64,000 nucleotides of DNA, from the NCBI RefSeq assembly GCF_900128455.1, contig NZ_LT635783.1:472322-536321 (forward strand). Reading direction: 5' to 3'. A program made the translations under genes and the position numbers. Under the pieces are notes generated by a model that did not search any database, had not been told where the DNA came from, and saw only the letters and a program-made list of their open reading frames with translations. This stretch comes from Bacteroides mediterraneensis. GTDB lineage: Bacteria > Bacteroidota > Bacteroidia > Bacteroidales > Bacteroidaceae. The first letter of the stretch is position 1; every line of letters starts with the position of its first letter. Positions 28,464 through 35,890 of this stretch are shown piece after piece.

Positions 28464-29426
28464 ATGAAGACTTATACCAATGTATTCGATTTGGGCGACT
28501 TGAAGACCGCCTTGGATGAAGCGTTCGAGATTAAGAAAGACCGTTATAAATACGAAGCGTTGGGCAAGCATAAAACTTGTCTGCTGATATTCTTTAATAA
28601 TAGTTTGCGTACGCGACTGAGCACGCAGAAGGCAGCCCGCAACCTGGGAATGGATGTCATTGTATTGGATGTGAATCAGGGTGCCTGGAAGCTGGAAACC
28701 GAGCGTGGCGTGGTGATGGATGGCGACAAGAGTGAGCATCTGCTGGAGGCTATTCCGGTAATGGCTTCTTATTGTGATATTATCGGCGTACGTTCGTTTG
28801 CCCGTTTCGAAAGTCGGGAGGACGACTATACCGAGAAGATTCTGAACCAGTTTATCCAGTATTCCGGCAAGCCGGTATTTTCCATGGAAGCGGCTACGGG
28901 ACATCCCTTGCAGGCTTTTGCCGATTTGATAACGATTGAGGAGTACAAGCGGACCGAACGTCCGAAGGTGGTACTGACATGGGCGCCGCATCCGCGGGCT
29001 CTTCCACAGGCCGTTCCGAACTCTTTTGCGGACTTTATGAACGAGGCCAACGTGGATTTCGTAATTACACATCCGCACGGTTATGAACTCGACCCGAAGT
29101 TCGTGCGTGGCGCGAAGGTGGAATACGACCAGAAGAAGGCTTTTGAAGGAGCGGAATTCATCTATGCGAAGAACTGGGCTTGTCCGGGGGTAACTTGTCC
29201 GGAAGATTACGGAAAGATTCTGAGTAAGGATATGAGCTGGACGGTAGATACGGAGCACATGTCGTGGACCAACAATGCATTCTTCATGCATTGTCTTCCG
29301 GTACGCCGTAACATGATTGTGTCGGATGACGTGATTGAGGCTCCGACTTCATTGGTCATTCCGGAAGCTGCCAACCGGGAGATTTCGGCTACGGTAGTGT
29401 TGAAGCGTATGCTCCAGAGTTTGTAA
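28464..29426 (+). CDS. argF': N-succinylornithine (or N-acetylornithine) carbamoyltransferase
   Basis: I start the protein at the ATG at 28464 (320 residues, MKTYTNVFDLGD); an upstream in-frame ATG would add 12 atypical residues. It has the carbamoyl-phosphate motif SLRTRLSTQ, the HPLQAFADL motif, the HPRALPQAVPNSF loop and the C-terminal HCLPVRRNMIV. The last two mark the Bacteroidetes transcarbamylase that uses N-acylated ornithine rather than free ornithine. It carries out the sixth step of the succinylated arginine pathway. The residue that I recall as the specificity switch (Pro90 in the B. fragilis enzyme) is Ser90 here, in GDKSEHLLEA. Confidence 0.92.
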   Translation: MKTYTNVFDLGDLKTALDEAFEIKKDRYKYEALGKHKTCLLIFFNNSLRTRLSTQKAARNLGMDVIVLDVNQGAWKLETERGVVMDGDKSEHLLEAIPVMASYCDIIGVRSFARFESREDDYTEKILNQFIQYSGKPVFSMEAATGHPLQAFADLITIEEYKRTERPKVVLTWAPHPRALPQAVPNSFADFMNEANVDFVITHPHGYELDPKFVRGAKVEYDQKKAFEGAEFIYAKNWACPGVTCPEDYGKILSKDMSWTVDTEHMSWTNNAFFMHCLPVRRNMIVSDDVIEAPTSLVIPEAANREISATVVLKRMLQSL

Positions 29427-29443
29427 TAATCAGCACTAAAATA

Positions 29444-29496
29444 AATGCCGTGACGGGCGGAGGGATATTCCCTCTTGTCGGTCACGGCATTCTTTT
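29444..29496 (+). terminator. Intrinsic terminator of argF'
   Basis: AATGCCGTGAC pairs with GTCACGGCATT around an inner loop with a second small stem (GGGATATTCCC) and is followed by CTTTTAT. It lies between convergent genes. Confidence 0.85.
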
Positions 29497-29537
29497 ATCT
29501 TATCTGTTTTATCGGTGTGAATTGCTTGGGGGCTGTC

Positions 29538-29936
29538 TTATTGCTCGATATCTTTTCCCAGTTCTTTCCAGCTTTCGAAACCCTTGTCAAGATTGTACAC
29601 CTTGAAACCTTTCTTGACCAGCAGCTTGGCGGCATTCCGGCTGCGGCGGCCACTCTTGCAATAGACGGCTACCGGCTGTTCCGGGTTCAGCAGTTCATCG
29701 GCATTGGCCGAGAATTTCTCATCCAGCACGTTGATATTGATGCTGCCCGGAATGTGACCTTCACTGTATTCAGCCACGGTCCGTACGTCTACCAGCTGCA
29801 CTTGGTCGTCGCTGATGAAGCGTTCAAACTCGTCGGCGGACAGATTCTTGAAATCGTCGTTTGATTTTCCTTTGCATGCTACCATGGCTACGGCGAACAT
29901 GCATATAAAGAACATGAAATAAATCGTCTTAATCAT
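29538..29936 (-). CDS. Rhodanese-like lipoprotein
   Basis: From the ATG at 29936 the protein has 132 residues; longer in-frame starts run into the upstream NigD-like gene. A lipoprotein signal ends in VAMVAC. The single rhodanese domain has VQLVDVRTVAEYSEGHIPGS and the active-site loop VYCKSGRRSRNA with a catalytic Cys. The six-residue loop is typical of single-domain GlpE/PspE-like sulfurtransferases. It is expected in the periplasm, moving sulfane sulfur to an unknown acceptor. It lies 11 bases after the NigD-like gene, so it is the last gene of that minus-strand group. Confidence 0.9.
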   Translation of the reverse strand: MIKTIYFMFFICMFAVAMVACKGKSNDDFKNLSADEFERFISDDQVQLVDVRTVAEYSEGHIPGSININVLDEKFSANADELLNPEQPVAVYCKSGRRSRNAAKLLVKKGFKVYNLDKGFESWKELGKDIEQ

Positions 29937-29947
29937 AAAGTAGAGTA

Positions 29948-30613
29948 TTAGTAAGTAAATTCGTAGCTTACAAAGCCTTTTTCGTACGTGTTGATGCGGA
30001 GAATCACCTGGTCGCCTTGTGCAAGCCGTCCTTCGTAAGCCCATAAGGGTATGGAAAGATAGCTCTTGCGGGTGAACGCCTCATAATCACCGTTCTGGTT
30101 GTGATAGAGTGTCAGGTGAAGTGTCCGGCTGCCGTCCTCATTGTCGGTGATTCCGTCTTCAATGAAATGGAAGATATGGCTTTTTTCTTTGGCCATAGGC
30201 AGCAGAATCAGGTTGAGGTAGTTTCCGGATTTCCATACACTCTGAATGTTCAGCGGATCGGTTTTGGCGATGCCGTCTGGCAGTTTGTTGGCTGTTACCG
30301 GTTTCACGGCGATAATCAGCTGGCAGGAATACAGCAGGGCTGTTGCATTTCCTTGTGTGTCTGTTTCCTTGGGTTCATAAATGGATACTGTCCGGTAAGT
30401 CGAATCGGGTGTCAGTCCGTCCAGCCCTTCCCGGTTGAGAATCTGCAACGTCTCTCCCTTGTCGGTGATAAGGTCCTGAAGGGTTCCGCTTGTATCGGTC
30501 GTTACATCGATAAAAGTGCTTATCACGTTGGGGTAGACGTACTCATCCTCCTTGCATGCCCCCAGAAAGAGCAGGCAGAAGAATGTGCTTAAAAGAAGGG
30601 GAACCCGTTTCAT
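29948..30613 (-). CDS. NigD-like lipoprotein
   Basis: The protein has 221 residues from the ATG at 30613 (MKRVPLLL). The lipoprotein signal ends LGAC and is followed by KEDEYVYP, an acidic stretch that fits surface export. The body is beta-rich with a LQILNREGLDGLTPDSTYR segment and a GDQVILRINTYEKGFVSYEF end, as in the NigD family first named in Bacteroides as part of a bacteriocin locus. The family's function outside that locus is unknown. The start overlaps the acyltransferase stop by four bases (ATGA), giving tight coupling, and a rhodanese lipoprotein follows 11 bases downstream. Confidence 0.78.
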   Translation of the reverse strand: MKRVPLLLSTFFCLLFLGACKEDEYVYPNVISTFIDVTTDTSGTLQDLITDKGETLQILNREGLDGLTPDSTYRTVSIYEPKETDTQGNATALLYSCQLIIAVKPVTANKLPDGIAKTDPLNIQSVWKSGNYLNLILLPMAKEKSHIFHFIEDGITDNEDGSRTLHLTLYHNQNGDYEAFTRKSYLSIPLWAYEGRLAQGDQVILRINTYEKGFVSYEFTY

Positions 30614-31764
30614 GCTTCGGTGGCTTTCAGGTAGTTGATAGCCGGGTTGGCATACATTTGCAGGATACACCGACGGAGGAAATCTTCGTCTTTGTTGGGC
30701 AGCTGAATCAGGTTCAGTTTCTGTTGCAGGTAGGCTTCGAAACGTTGCTTTTCTTCCGGTGTATATTTGCCAGCGAAGGTATCGGTGCCGTTCAGCAAAT
30801 CACAGGCCACGTAGTTTCCCGGATATATCCGGTAGCTGCGATGGATGTGACGGTCAATCAGTGTGGCCAGACGGTTGAAGATTTCCGTCTTAGGCAGTCC
30901 CCGCAATGTTTCCAGTTCCTCGTTCATACACGGAGCCGTTTGGAAATGCACGTGTCCTTTGTAGCCGAAAATACCCGTCTGCATGTTAGTCAGGTCGTCT
31001 GCCTGGCTTTTCTTGAAATTCTCCGAATCCCGTTTCTGCTGCATTTCCTTTGCCTTCAGGAAGTCACACGGATCATACTCGTACGACAGGGCCACAGGTA
31101 CGAGGTTCAGTTCCTTCAACCGGTCTACGATGTCGCCTTCCCCTCCCATGGCCAGCATTTTCAACACACTTTCCTGGGTACGGTCGTTGGAGTCCTTGGC
31201 TCTTCCTTCACGCTGGGCAATCCACACATTTTCCTTTTTCTGAGTTACGGCAAAATGGATGTAGCGCGACATGCGGGCCGACGATTCCAGCATCTGCCGC
31301 ATGCTCAGGGCACGCTGCACGATAAACGACTTGTTCACCCGGACCAGCTTTTTTATCCATGGATAAATCAGCAGGTTGTCGCCGATAGCAATTTCCACGG
31401 TAGTGGGGAAACCGTTGTCCAGGAGGCCGACAGATAGAAATCCCGGATCGAGTACGATATCCCGGTGATTGGAGATAAACGTATAACTCTTCTGTTTGTC
31501 GGGCAAGGAAGAGGCATCCAGATCGAATCCGTCACTATGCTGTTGCATGATGTCGTGGAGCAGCTTGTGAAAGAACGTTTTCTGTACGTCCAGGTTGGTC
31601 TTGCAGTGGCGCAGCTGTGCCGCGATTAGCTCCATGGGAACATCCGGCATGACAGACTGGATGACAGCCTGAAAATCCTTGTCGGCCAACAGTTCCTCGC
31701 AGATTTGCGGAAGCTCTTCGGGGGTGTACGGACGAATGTCGTCAAATTCAGCAGGTATGTTCAT
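30610..31764 (-). CDS. PlsC-like glycerolipid acyltransferase
   Basis: The 384-residue protein has the acyltransferase motif ISNHRDIVLDPGFLSV (NHxxxxD) near residue 97 and a second motif VWIAQREGRAKDSND (the EGxR type), followed by PVALSYEYDP. This pattern places it with 1-acyl-glycerol-3-phosphate acyltransferases, but the long N- and C-terminal extensions (residues 1-85 and beyond 260) are not in typical PlsC. Its acyl acceptor may therefore differ, for example an ornithine or glycine lipid. No clear membrane span is seen. It is coupled to the NigD-like gene by an ATGA overlap. A TATCTTTG -7 box lies 24 bases upstream (31788-31795, minus). Confidence 0.82.
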   Translation of the reverse strand: MNIPAEFDDIRPYTPEELPQICEELLADKDFQAVIQSVMPDVPMELIAAQLRHCKTNLDVQKTFFHKLLHDIMQQHSDGFDLDASSLPDKQKSYTFISNHRDIVLDPGFLSVGLLDNGFPTTVEIAIGDNLLIYPWIKKLVRVNKSFIVQRALSMRQMLESSARMSRYIHFAVTQKKENVWIAQREGRAKDSNDRTQESVLKMLAMGGEGDIVDRLKELNLVPVALSYEYDPCDFLKAKEMQQKRDSENFKKSQADDLTNMQTGIFGYKGHVHFQTAPCMNEELETLRGLPKTEIFNRLATLIDRHIHRSYRIYPGNYVACDLLNGTDTFAGKYTPEEKQRFEAYLQQKLNLIQLPNKDEDFLRRCILQMYANPAINYLKATEA

Positions 31765-31787
31765 GATATTGAATGGCTTATTCTCTT

Positions 31788-31795
31788 CAAAGATA
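31788..31795 (-). promoter_or_regulatory. Candidate -7 box of the acyltransferase operon
   Basis: The minus strand reads TATCTTTG, directly downstream of the ddl stop. No matching -33 TTTG was found. Confidence 0.4.
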
Positions 31796-31800
31796 CAAAA

Positions 31801-32778
31801 TTAATTGAAATGGTCTTCAATAATGTCGGTCATTACATCTTTTATATCCAGTCCGGCGGCACGTACCTGTTGCGGAATGAAGCTGGTAGCCGTCATTCCC
31901 GGAGTGGTATTGATTTCGAGCATGTTGATTTTTTCGCCTTCCGTGATGATGTAATCCACGCGGACGATGCCCTTGCAACCCAGGATGTCGTAGATGGCGG
32001 AAGTGAGTTGCTGTACGCGGCTGGTCAGTTCTGGGCTGAGGCGAGCCGGGGTGATTTCCGTCACTTCTCCTTTGTATTTGGCGTTGTAGTCGAAGAACTC
32101 GTTCTTGCTGACTACTTCGGTAATCGGGAATACTACAGCACTATTTTTAGTCTTGTAGCATCCGTTGGCCAGTTCGATACCGTCCATAAAGGCCTCAATC
32201 ATCACGTCGTCCGATTCCTTGAAGGCTTCTTGCAAGGCCGGTTGGATTTGTTCCTTGGTTTTCACCTTGGTCACGCCGAAGCTGGAACCGCTGGCGTTGG
32301 GTTTAATGAAGCAAGGCAGTCCGATTTTGCTGATGACCTCCTCGTCGCTGATGCCATGGCGTTTGTTTACCAGCATGGACTCAGCTACCCGTATGCCGAA
32401 ACCTTTCAGGTACTGGTTCAAGGTGAACTTGCTGAAAGTCATGGCCGATACCAGTACGTCGCAGGTAGAGTAAGGGATGCCGATTAGTTCGAAATACCCC
32501 TGCAGAATACCGTTTTCTCCCGGAGTTCCGTGGATGGTGATATAGGCAAAGTCGGGGATGATTTTCTTTCCGTGGTCCATAAAGCTGAAGTCGTTCTTGT
32601 CCACTTTGGCACGGCTTCCGTCAGAAAGGATGGCTTCCCAGTGTGCTTTGGTCAGTTCCACAATATAAAGGGTATATTTTTCCTGGTCGATAAAAGAGTA
32701 GATACCCTCTGCACTTTTCATGGAGACTTCGTGTTCGGAAGAGTCTCCTCCTGCTACAATCGCAATTGTACGTTTCAT
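31801..32778 (-). CDS. ddl: D-alanine--D-alanine ligase
   Basis: The 325-residue ATP-grasp enzyme starts with AIVAGGDSSEHEVSMKSA. It continues with HGTPGENGILQGYFELIGIPYSTCDVLVSAM, the lysine-containing LPCFIKPNASGSSFGVTKV, a central EAFMDGIELANG, and the metal-binding end MLEINTTPGMTATSFIPQQVRAAG. The Glu and Ser in the first motif and the Tyr/Ser pair (PYSTCDV) are as in ligases for D-Ala-D-Ala. It makes the dipeptide for peptidoglycan precursors in the cytoplasm. It starts two bases after the RluA-family gene in a three-gene operon with a PASTA protein. Confidence 0.96.
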   Translation of the reverse strand: MKRTIAIVAGGDSSEHEVSMKSAEGIYSFIDQEKYTLYIVELTKAHWEAILSDGSRAKVDKNDFSFMDHGKKIIPDFAYITIHGTPGENGILQGYFELIGIPYSTCDVLVSAMTFSKFTLNQYLKGFGIRVAESMLVNKRHGISDEEVISKIGLPCFIKPNASGSSFGVTKVKTKEQIQPALQEAFKESDDVMIEAFMDGIELANGCYKTKNSAVVFPITEVVSKNEFFDYNAKYKGEVTEITPARLSPELTSRVQQLTSAIYDILGCKGIVRVDYIITEGEKINMLEINTTPGMTATSFIPQQVRAAGLDIKDVMTDIIEDHFN

Positions 32779-32780
32779 AA

Positions 32781-33851
32781 TTATTCTCTGTTACTGATAT
32801 ACGTTCTCCATCGTTCCAGCAGACAGGTCATGTCTTCAGGCAGTTCGGAAGTGAAAAACATTTCCTCTCCCGTGCGGGGATGTACAAACCCCAGTGTCTT
32901 GGCATGCAAGGCCTGACGGGGACAGATTTCGAAACAGTTGTTTACAAATTGTTTGTATTTGCTGAAATGAGTTCCTTTCAAGATTTCATGGCCGCCGTAG
33001 CGTTCGTCATTGAACAAGGTGTGGCCGATGTATTTCATGTGTACGCGAATCTGATGGGTGCGTCCGGTCTCAAGCACACATTTCACCAGCGTGACGTAGC
33101 CCAGCCGTTCCAGCACCTGATAGTGAGTGACGGCATGTTTTCCCTGAGTCGGGTCGGCCATGACGGCCATCTGCATCCGGTCGCGCGGGTTTCGTCCGAT
33201 GTTGCCCACGATGGTGCCTTCATCCTGTTCCACGATGCCCCACACCAAAGCATTGTATTCACGCTTGGTGGTCTTGTGGTAGAACTGTAATCCCAGGTTG
33301 GTTTTTGCGTCCGGTGTCTTGGCTACCACGAGCAAGCCCGACGTATCCTTGTCGATGCGGTGTACCAGTCCCACTTGCGGGTCGTTCGGATTATAGGTCG
33401 GCACGTCGCGCAGATGCCAGGCGATGGCATTGACCAACGTTCCGTGATAATTCCCGCAGCCCGGATGTACTACCAGTCCCGCCGGTTTGTTGATGACCAT
33501 CAGGTCGTCATCCTCATACACGATGTCCAAAGGAATATCCTCCGGGATGATGTCGTTCTCGTAGCGCGGACGGTCCATCATCACGGTCAGCACATCCAGC
33601 GGCTTTACCTTATAGCTGCTCTTCACCGGTTTTCCGTTGGCCATGACAAAGCCATTGTCGGCTGCCGTCTGGATACGGTTGCGCGACGCATTGACGATGC
33701 GTTCGAATAAGTATTTGTCGATGCGGACAGGAGCCTGTCCCTTGTCTACCACCGTACGGAAATGTTCGTACAGTTCCGGTTCTCCTCCAATCGGTTCAAT
33801 ATCGTCTGGCGTTTCGCCGTCCAGCTCGTAATCAATCAAATCTTCTGCCAT
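32781..33851 (-). CDS. rluD: RluA/RluD-family 23S rRNA pseudouridine synthase
   Basis: The 356-residue protein has an N-terminal S4 RNA-binding domain (VRIDKYLFERIVNASRNRIQ with VMANGKPVKSSYKV). Its catalytic domain has the active-site Asp in VGLVHRIDKDTSGLLVVAKT (HRLD-type motif) and RTHQIRVHMKYIGHTLFNDERYGG. These features and the length are those of RluD, which makes pseudouridines in helix 69 of 23S rRNA. RluC-like specificity cannot be excluded. It lies between the PASTA gene (15-base gap) and ddl (2-base gap); this order is common in Bacteroidetes. Confidence 0.92.
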   Translation of the reverse strand: MAEDLIDYELDGETPDDIEPIGGEPELYEHFRTVVDKGQAPVRIDKYLFERIVNASRNRIQTAADNGFVMANGKPVKSSYKVKPLDVLTVMMDRPRYENDIIPEDIPLDIVYEDDDLMVINKPAGLVVHPGCGNYHGTLVNAIAWHLRDVPTYNPNDPQVGLVHRIDKDTSGLLVVAKTPDAKTNLGLQFYHKTTKREYNALVWGIVEQDEGTIVGNIGRNPRDRMQMAVMADPTQGKHAVTHYQVLERLGYVTLVKCVLETGRTHQIRVHMKYIGHTLFNDERYGGHEILKGTHFSKYKQFVNNCFEICPRQALHAKTLGFVHPRTGEEMFFTSELPEDMTCLLERWRTYISNRE

Positions 33852-33866
33852 CTTTACTTTAGGAGG

Positions 33867-34517
33867 TTAGAACCAGGAGTCATCCACTTCAGCTTCGCTG
33901 TTTTCAGGTACTCCTTCACTTATCATTATTTGGGTAGAATCCATGGCCAGCGAATCGCGGATAGCCGTGTTGCCCACGCATAAGGTCAGCATGGCCTCGT
34001 GGGGAACCTTGTCCCCGCTCATCAGACTTCTGCCACGGTATTTGATGCCGTAAATCCAGTCTTGTTCCCCTGAAACATATTCCGGTTCCGTCAAACGGAA
34101 TCCCATGGCTTTCAGTTTGGCCTCTGCCTGTCGCAGGGAACTGTTGTCAACCAAATCGGGCAGCTTCACCAGCGGCACCTTCGAAGTGGTAACGGTCAGG
34201 TAGATGGTACGCCCTTCCTTTACGCGTGCCCCTTCTGCCGGATTCTGGTCCAGTACCATACCGTCGGGCAGTCCTTTCACATAGCTGGAGTCTACTACCA
34301 GCCCTTCCAGCTTCTGGTTATGCAGCGCCAGCTGGGCTTCCCCCAGCGACTTGTTTTTGACATTGGGCACCACGTAGGCTTCTCCGTGGTGTGTATAGTG
34401 GTCGAGCCAGAGCAGTGTGCCCCAGCATGCACCGATAACAACCACAATCATGGCTATCAGGTTCAGCCAGAAAAAACGGTTCTGTTTGAATGAAAAGAAT
34501 TCTTTCAGGGTTATCAT
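33867..34517 (-). CDS. Membrane-anchored PASTA-domain protein
   Basis: The 216-residue protein has one transmembrane helix near the N-terminus (FWLNLIAMIVVVIGACWG), then two PASTA modules. The first is about residues 48-115 (YVVPNVKNKSLGEAQLAL to GRTIYLTVTT). The second is about 116-190 (VKLPDLVDNSSLRQAEAKL to LTLCVG). The C-terminal tail is acidic. PASTA domains bind muropeptides or beta-lactams in Ser/Thr kinases and PBPs; here there is no catalytic domain, so the role is unknown. It is the first gene of the operon with rluD and ddl, which fits a cell-wall link. A TATCTTTG -7 box lies 26 bases upstream. Confidence 0.9.
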   Translation of the reverse strand: MITLKEFFSFKQNRFFWLNLIAMIVVVIGACWGTLLWLDHYTHHGEAYVVPNVKNKSLGEAQLALHNQKLEGLVVDSSYVKGLPDGMVLDQNPAEGARVKEGRTIYLTVTTSKVPLVKLPDLVDNSSLRQAEAKLKAMGFRLTEPEYVSGEQDWIYGIKYRGRSLMSGDKVPHEAMLTLCVGNTAIRDSLAMDSTQIMISEGVPENSEAEVDDSWF

Positions 34518-34542
34518 GTTACGTCAAAGTCTATAATTGGGA

Positions 34543-34550
34543 CAAAGATA
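34543..34550 (-). promoter_or_regulatory. -7 box of the PASTA-rluD-ddl operon
   Basis: The minus strand reads TATCTTTG, 26 bases before the ATG at 34517. A good -33 TTTG is not seen. Confidence 0.45.
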
Positions 34551-34763
34551 TAACATTTTGTTGGAATACGGGGGAGTAATCGGTGAAACCTATGTCTTTT
34601 TAACATGAAAACAGACACTTGCCACAGAAAGGGTACGGGTGAGGGGCGTGAAAGGTGTGGAGAGAAAATGTATGAGGGAGGAGGACTTTTTCTTAATGCC
34701 TTTTAAAGCAGACGGGACACTTCTTAATCTATGTTATAAAACATGCGTAAACGTGCACAATAC

Positions 34764-34793
34764 TTGCATAATTCCAGAAAGTCCGTACCTTTG
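34764..34793 (+). promoter_or_regulatory. Promoter of sRNA-like copy A
   Basis: TTG (34764-34766), a 19-base spacer and TACCTTTG (34786-34793) form an ideal Bacteroides primary promoter. It is identical in copy B. Confidence 0.75.
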
Positions 34794-34799
34794 CATCGT

Positions 34800-34861
34800 G
34801 TTTTTCATAGTATTAGATTTAAGGTTAACAAAGGTTGGAGTTCAGCGGAACTCCTTTTTTT
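34800..34861 (+). ncRNA. Candidate small RNA (about 62 nt), copy A
   Basis: A strong promoter is followed after about 45 bases by an intrinsic terminator: GGAGTTC (34837-34843), loop AGCG, GAACTCC (34848-34854) and seven T. The transcript would contain TTTTTCATAGTATTAG and TAAGGTTAACAAAGGTTGG single-stranded parts. No protein of useful length is encoded. I recall similar sequences in several copies in other Bacteroides genomes, but cannot check that here. It is convergent with the galactan operon, so read-through from GH53 would make an antisense RNA to it. Confidence 0.65.
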
Positions 34862-34867
34862 ATGCCT

Positions 34868-35884
34868 TTACTTTTGGAATGCTTTCATAATACACGTAGG
34901 ATGTCCATCTTCGTTAAAGGCCCCAAGTGCATAAGTAGAAGGTTTGCATTCCGGCTCCCAATAGAATACTCCTTTGCAATATCCTTGGGTATTGTTTTGG
35001 GCTTCAGACAGGATGCGCCGGAGCAGTTTCTCTCCTTCTTCTGGTTGGGCCGATTCCATACCTGTTTCCACAATCATGACATCGCAGTTATATTTTTTGC
35101 CGACTCGCCGAATGTTTTCCATACATCCGTTGATAGCTTCGTCTGCGTTTGCTACTTTTTTGTATAAGACAGACCAGTAGGGGTAAAGCGACATGCCAAT
35201 CATATCCCATTTCCCTCCGTATTGTTTCAATCCATCGAAAATATAGTTATACAGGTTGTTGTCGAAACCGTTATCCAGATGTACGATGACAGTAGCTTCT
35301 GGAAAAATGGATTTTACAGCGTCGTATCCCGCTGTGGTGAGACCTGCGTATTGGGCCATCTGCGTACTGGCCCGGCCCATTTCCCATAAAAAGCCGTCGC
35401 TGGTTTCATTGCCTACCTGTACCCATTTGGGAGTGATGCCGTGATTTTTCAGCAGTTGAAGTACTTCTTTGGTATGTGCAGCCAAGGCTTTTTTCATTTC
35501 TTCATACGACAAGCCTTTCCAAGCTTGAGGTACATTTTGTTTGCCTGGGTCGGCCCACCAGTCGCTGTAATGGAAGTCTACCATCAACTCCATGTGGTTG
35601 GCCTTTACTCGCTTGGCCAATTCCAGCATATCTTCCTTGCTGCTCCATTTGTGTTGAGGATTCACCCACACACGTAGCCGAATGGCGTTCATCCCCAATT
35701 TTTTCATGAGTGAAGTACATTCTTGTTCATTGTCTTGGAAGTCGTAGAAGTGATGTCCTTCTGCTTCCAATTCTGTCGTCCAGCTGATGTCGGCTCCTTT
35801 GTAAAAAGTAGAAGTGTCCGTCTGTCCGTATAGGTGAATCATATTTCCCCATAAGAGGAGCATGAGTATGTGTCTTATTTTCAT
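34868..35884 (-). CDS. GH53 endo-beta-1,4-galactanase, periplasmic type
   Basis: The 338-residue protein has a plain signal peptide (ending near LYGQ) and no lipobox. The TIM barrel starts FYKGADISWTTELEAEG and has GMNAIRLRVWVNP, LMVDFHYSDWWADPGKQ, the acid/base Glu160 in VQVGNETSDGFLW and the nucleophile Glu273 in VIVETGMES. GH53 enzymes cut beta-1,4-galactan, the side chain of rhamnogalacturonan I. Lacking a lipid anchor, this copy should act in the periplasm on imported oligosaccharides, unlike the lipidated GH53 at 38356. It is the last gene of the operon, six bases after the GH2 gene, and its stop codon lies inside repeat copy A. Confidence 0.93.
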   Translation of the reverse strand: MKIRHILMLLLWGNMIHLYGQTDTSTFYKGADISWTTELEAEGHHFYDFQDNEQECTSLMKKLGMNAIRLRVWVNPQHKWSSKEDMLELAKRVKANHMELMVDFHYSDWWADPGKQNVPQAWKGLSYEEMKKALAAHTKEVLQLLKNHGITPKWVQVGNETSDGFLWEMGRASTQMAQYAGLTTAGYDAVKSIFPEATVIVHLDNGFDNNLYNYIFDGLKQYGGKWDMIGMSLYPYWSVLYKKVANADEAINGCMENIRRVGKKYNCDVMIVETGMESAQPEEGEKLLRRILSEAQNNTQGYCKGVFYWEPECKPSTYALGAFNEDGHPTCIMKAFQK

Positions 35885-35890
35885 GGTTAA

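Larger units (their letters stand above)
34687..34870 (+). repeat. Left copy of a 184-bp direct repeat bracketing the galactan locus (copy A)
   Basis: The copy consists of a 21-base block (34687-34707), 13 divergent bases and 150 bases (34721-34870) that I find identical to 49972-50121. The last three bases of the repeat are the stop codon of the GH53 gene read on the minus strand. The other copy is in the same orientation at 49938-50121. Everything between the copies is the galactan locus. Confidence 0.9.

Noticed and set aside
34743..34934. Small frame starting inside repeat copy A, sharing its first ~40 residues with one starting in copy B
   Set aside because: The shared residues only reflect the duplicated DNA. 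The frames cover a promoter and terminator, and the copy B frame merely runs into the methyltransferase, whose own ATG at 50177 fits the family start.
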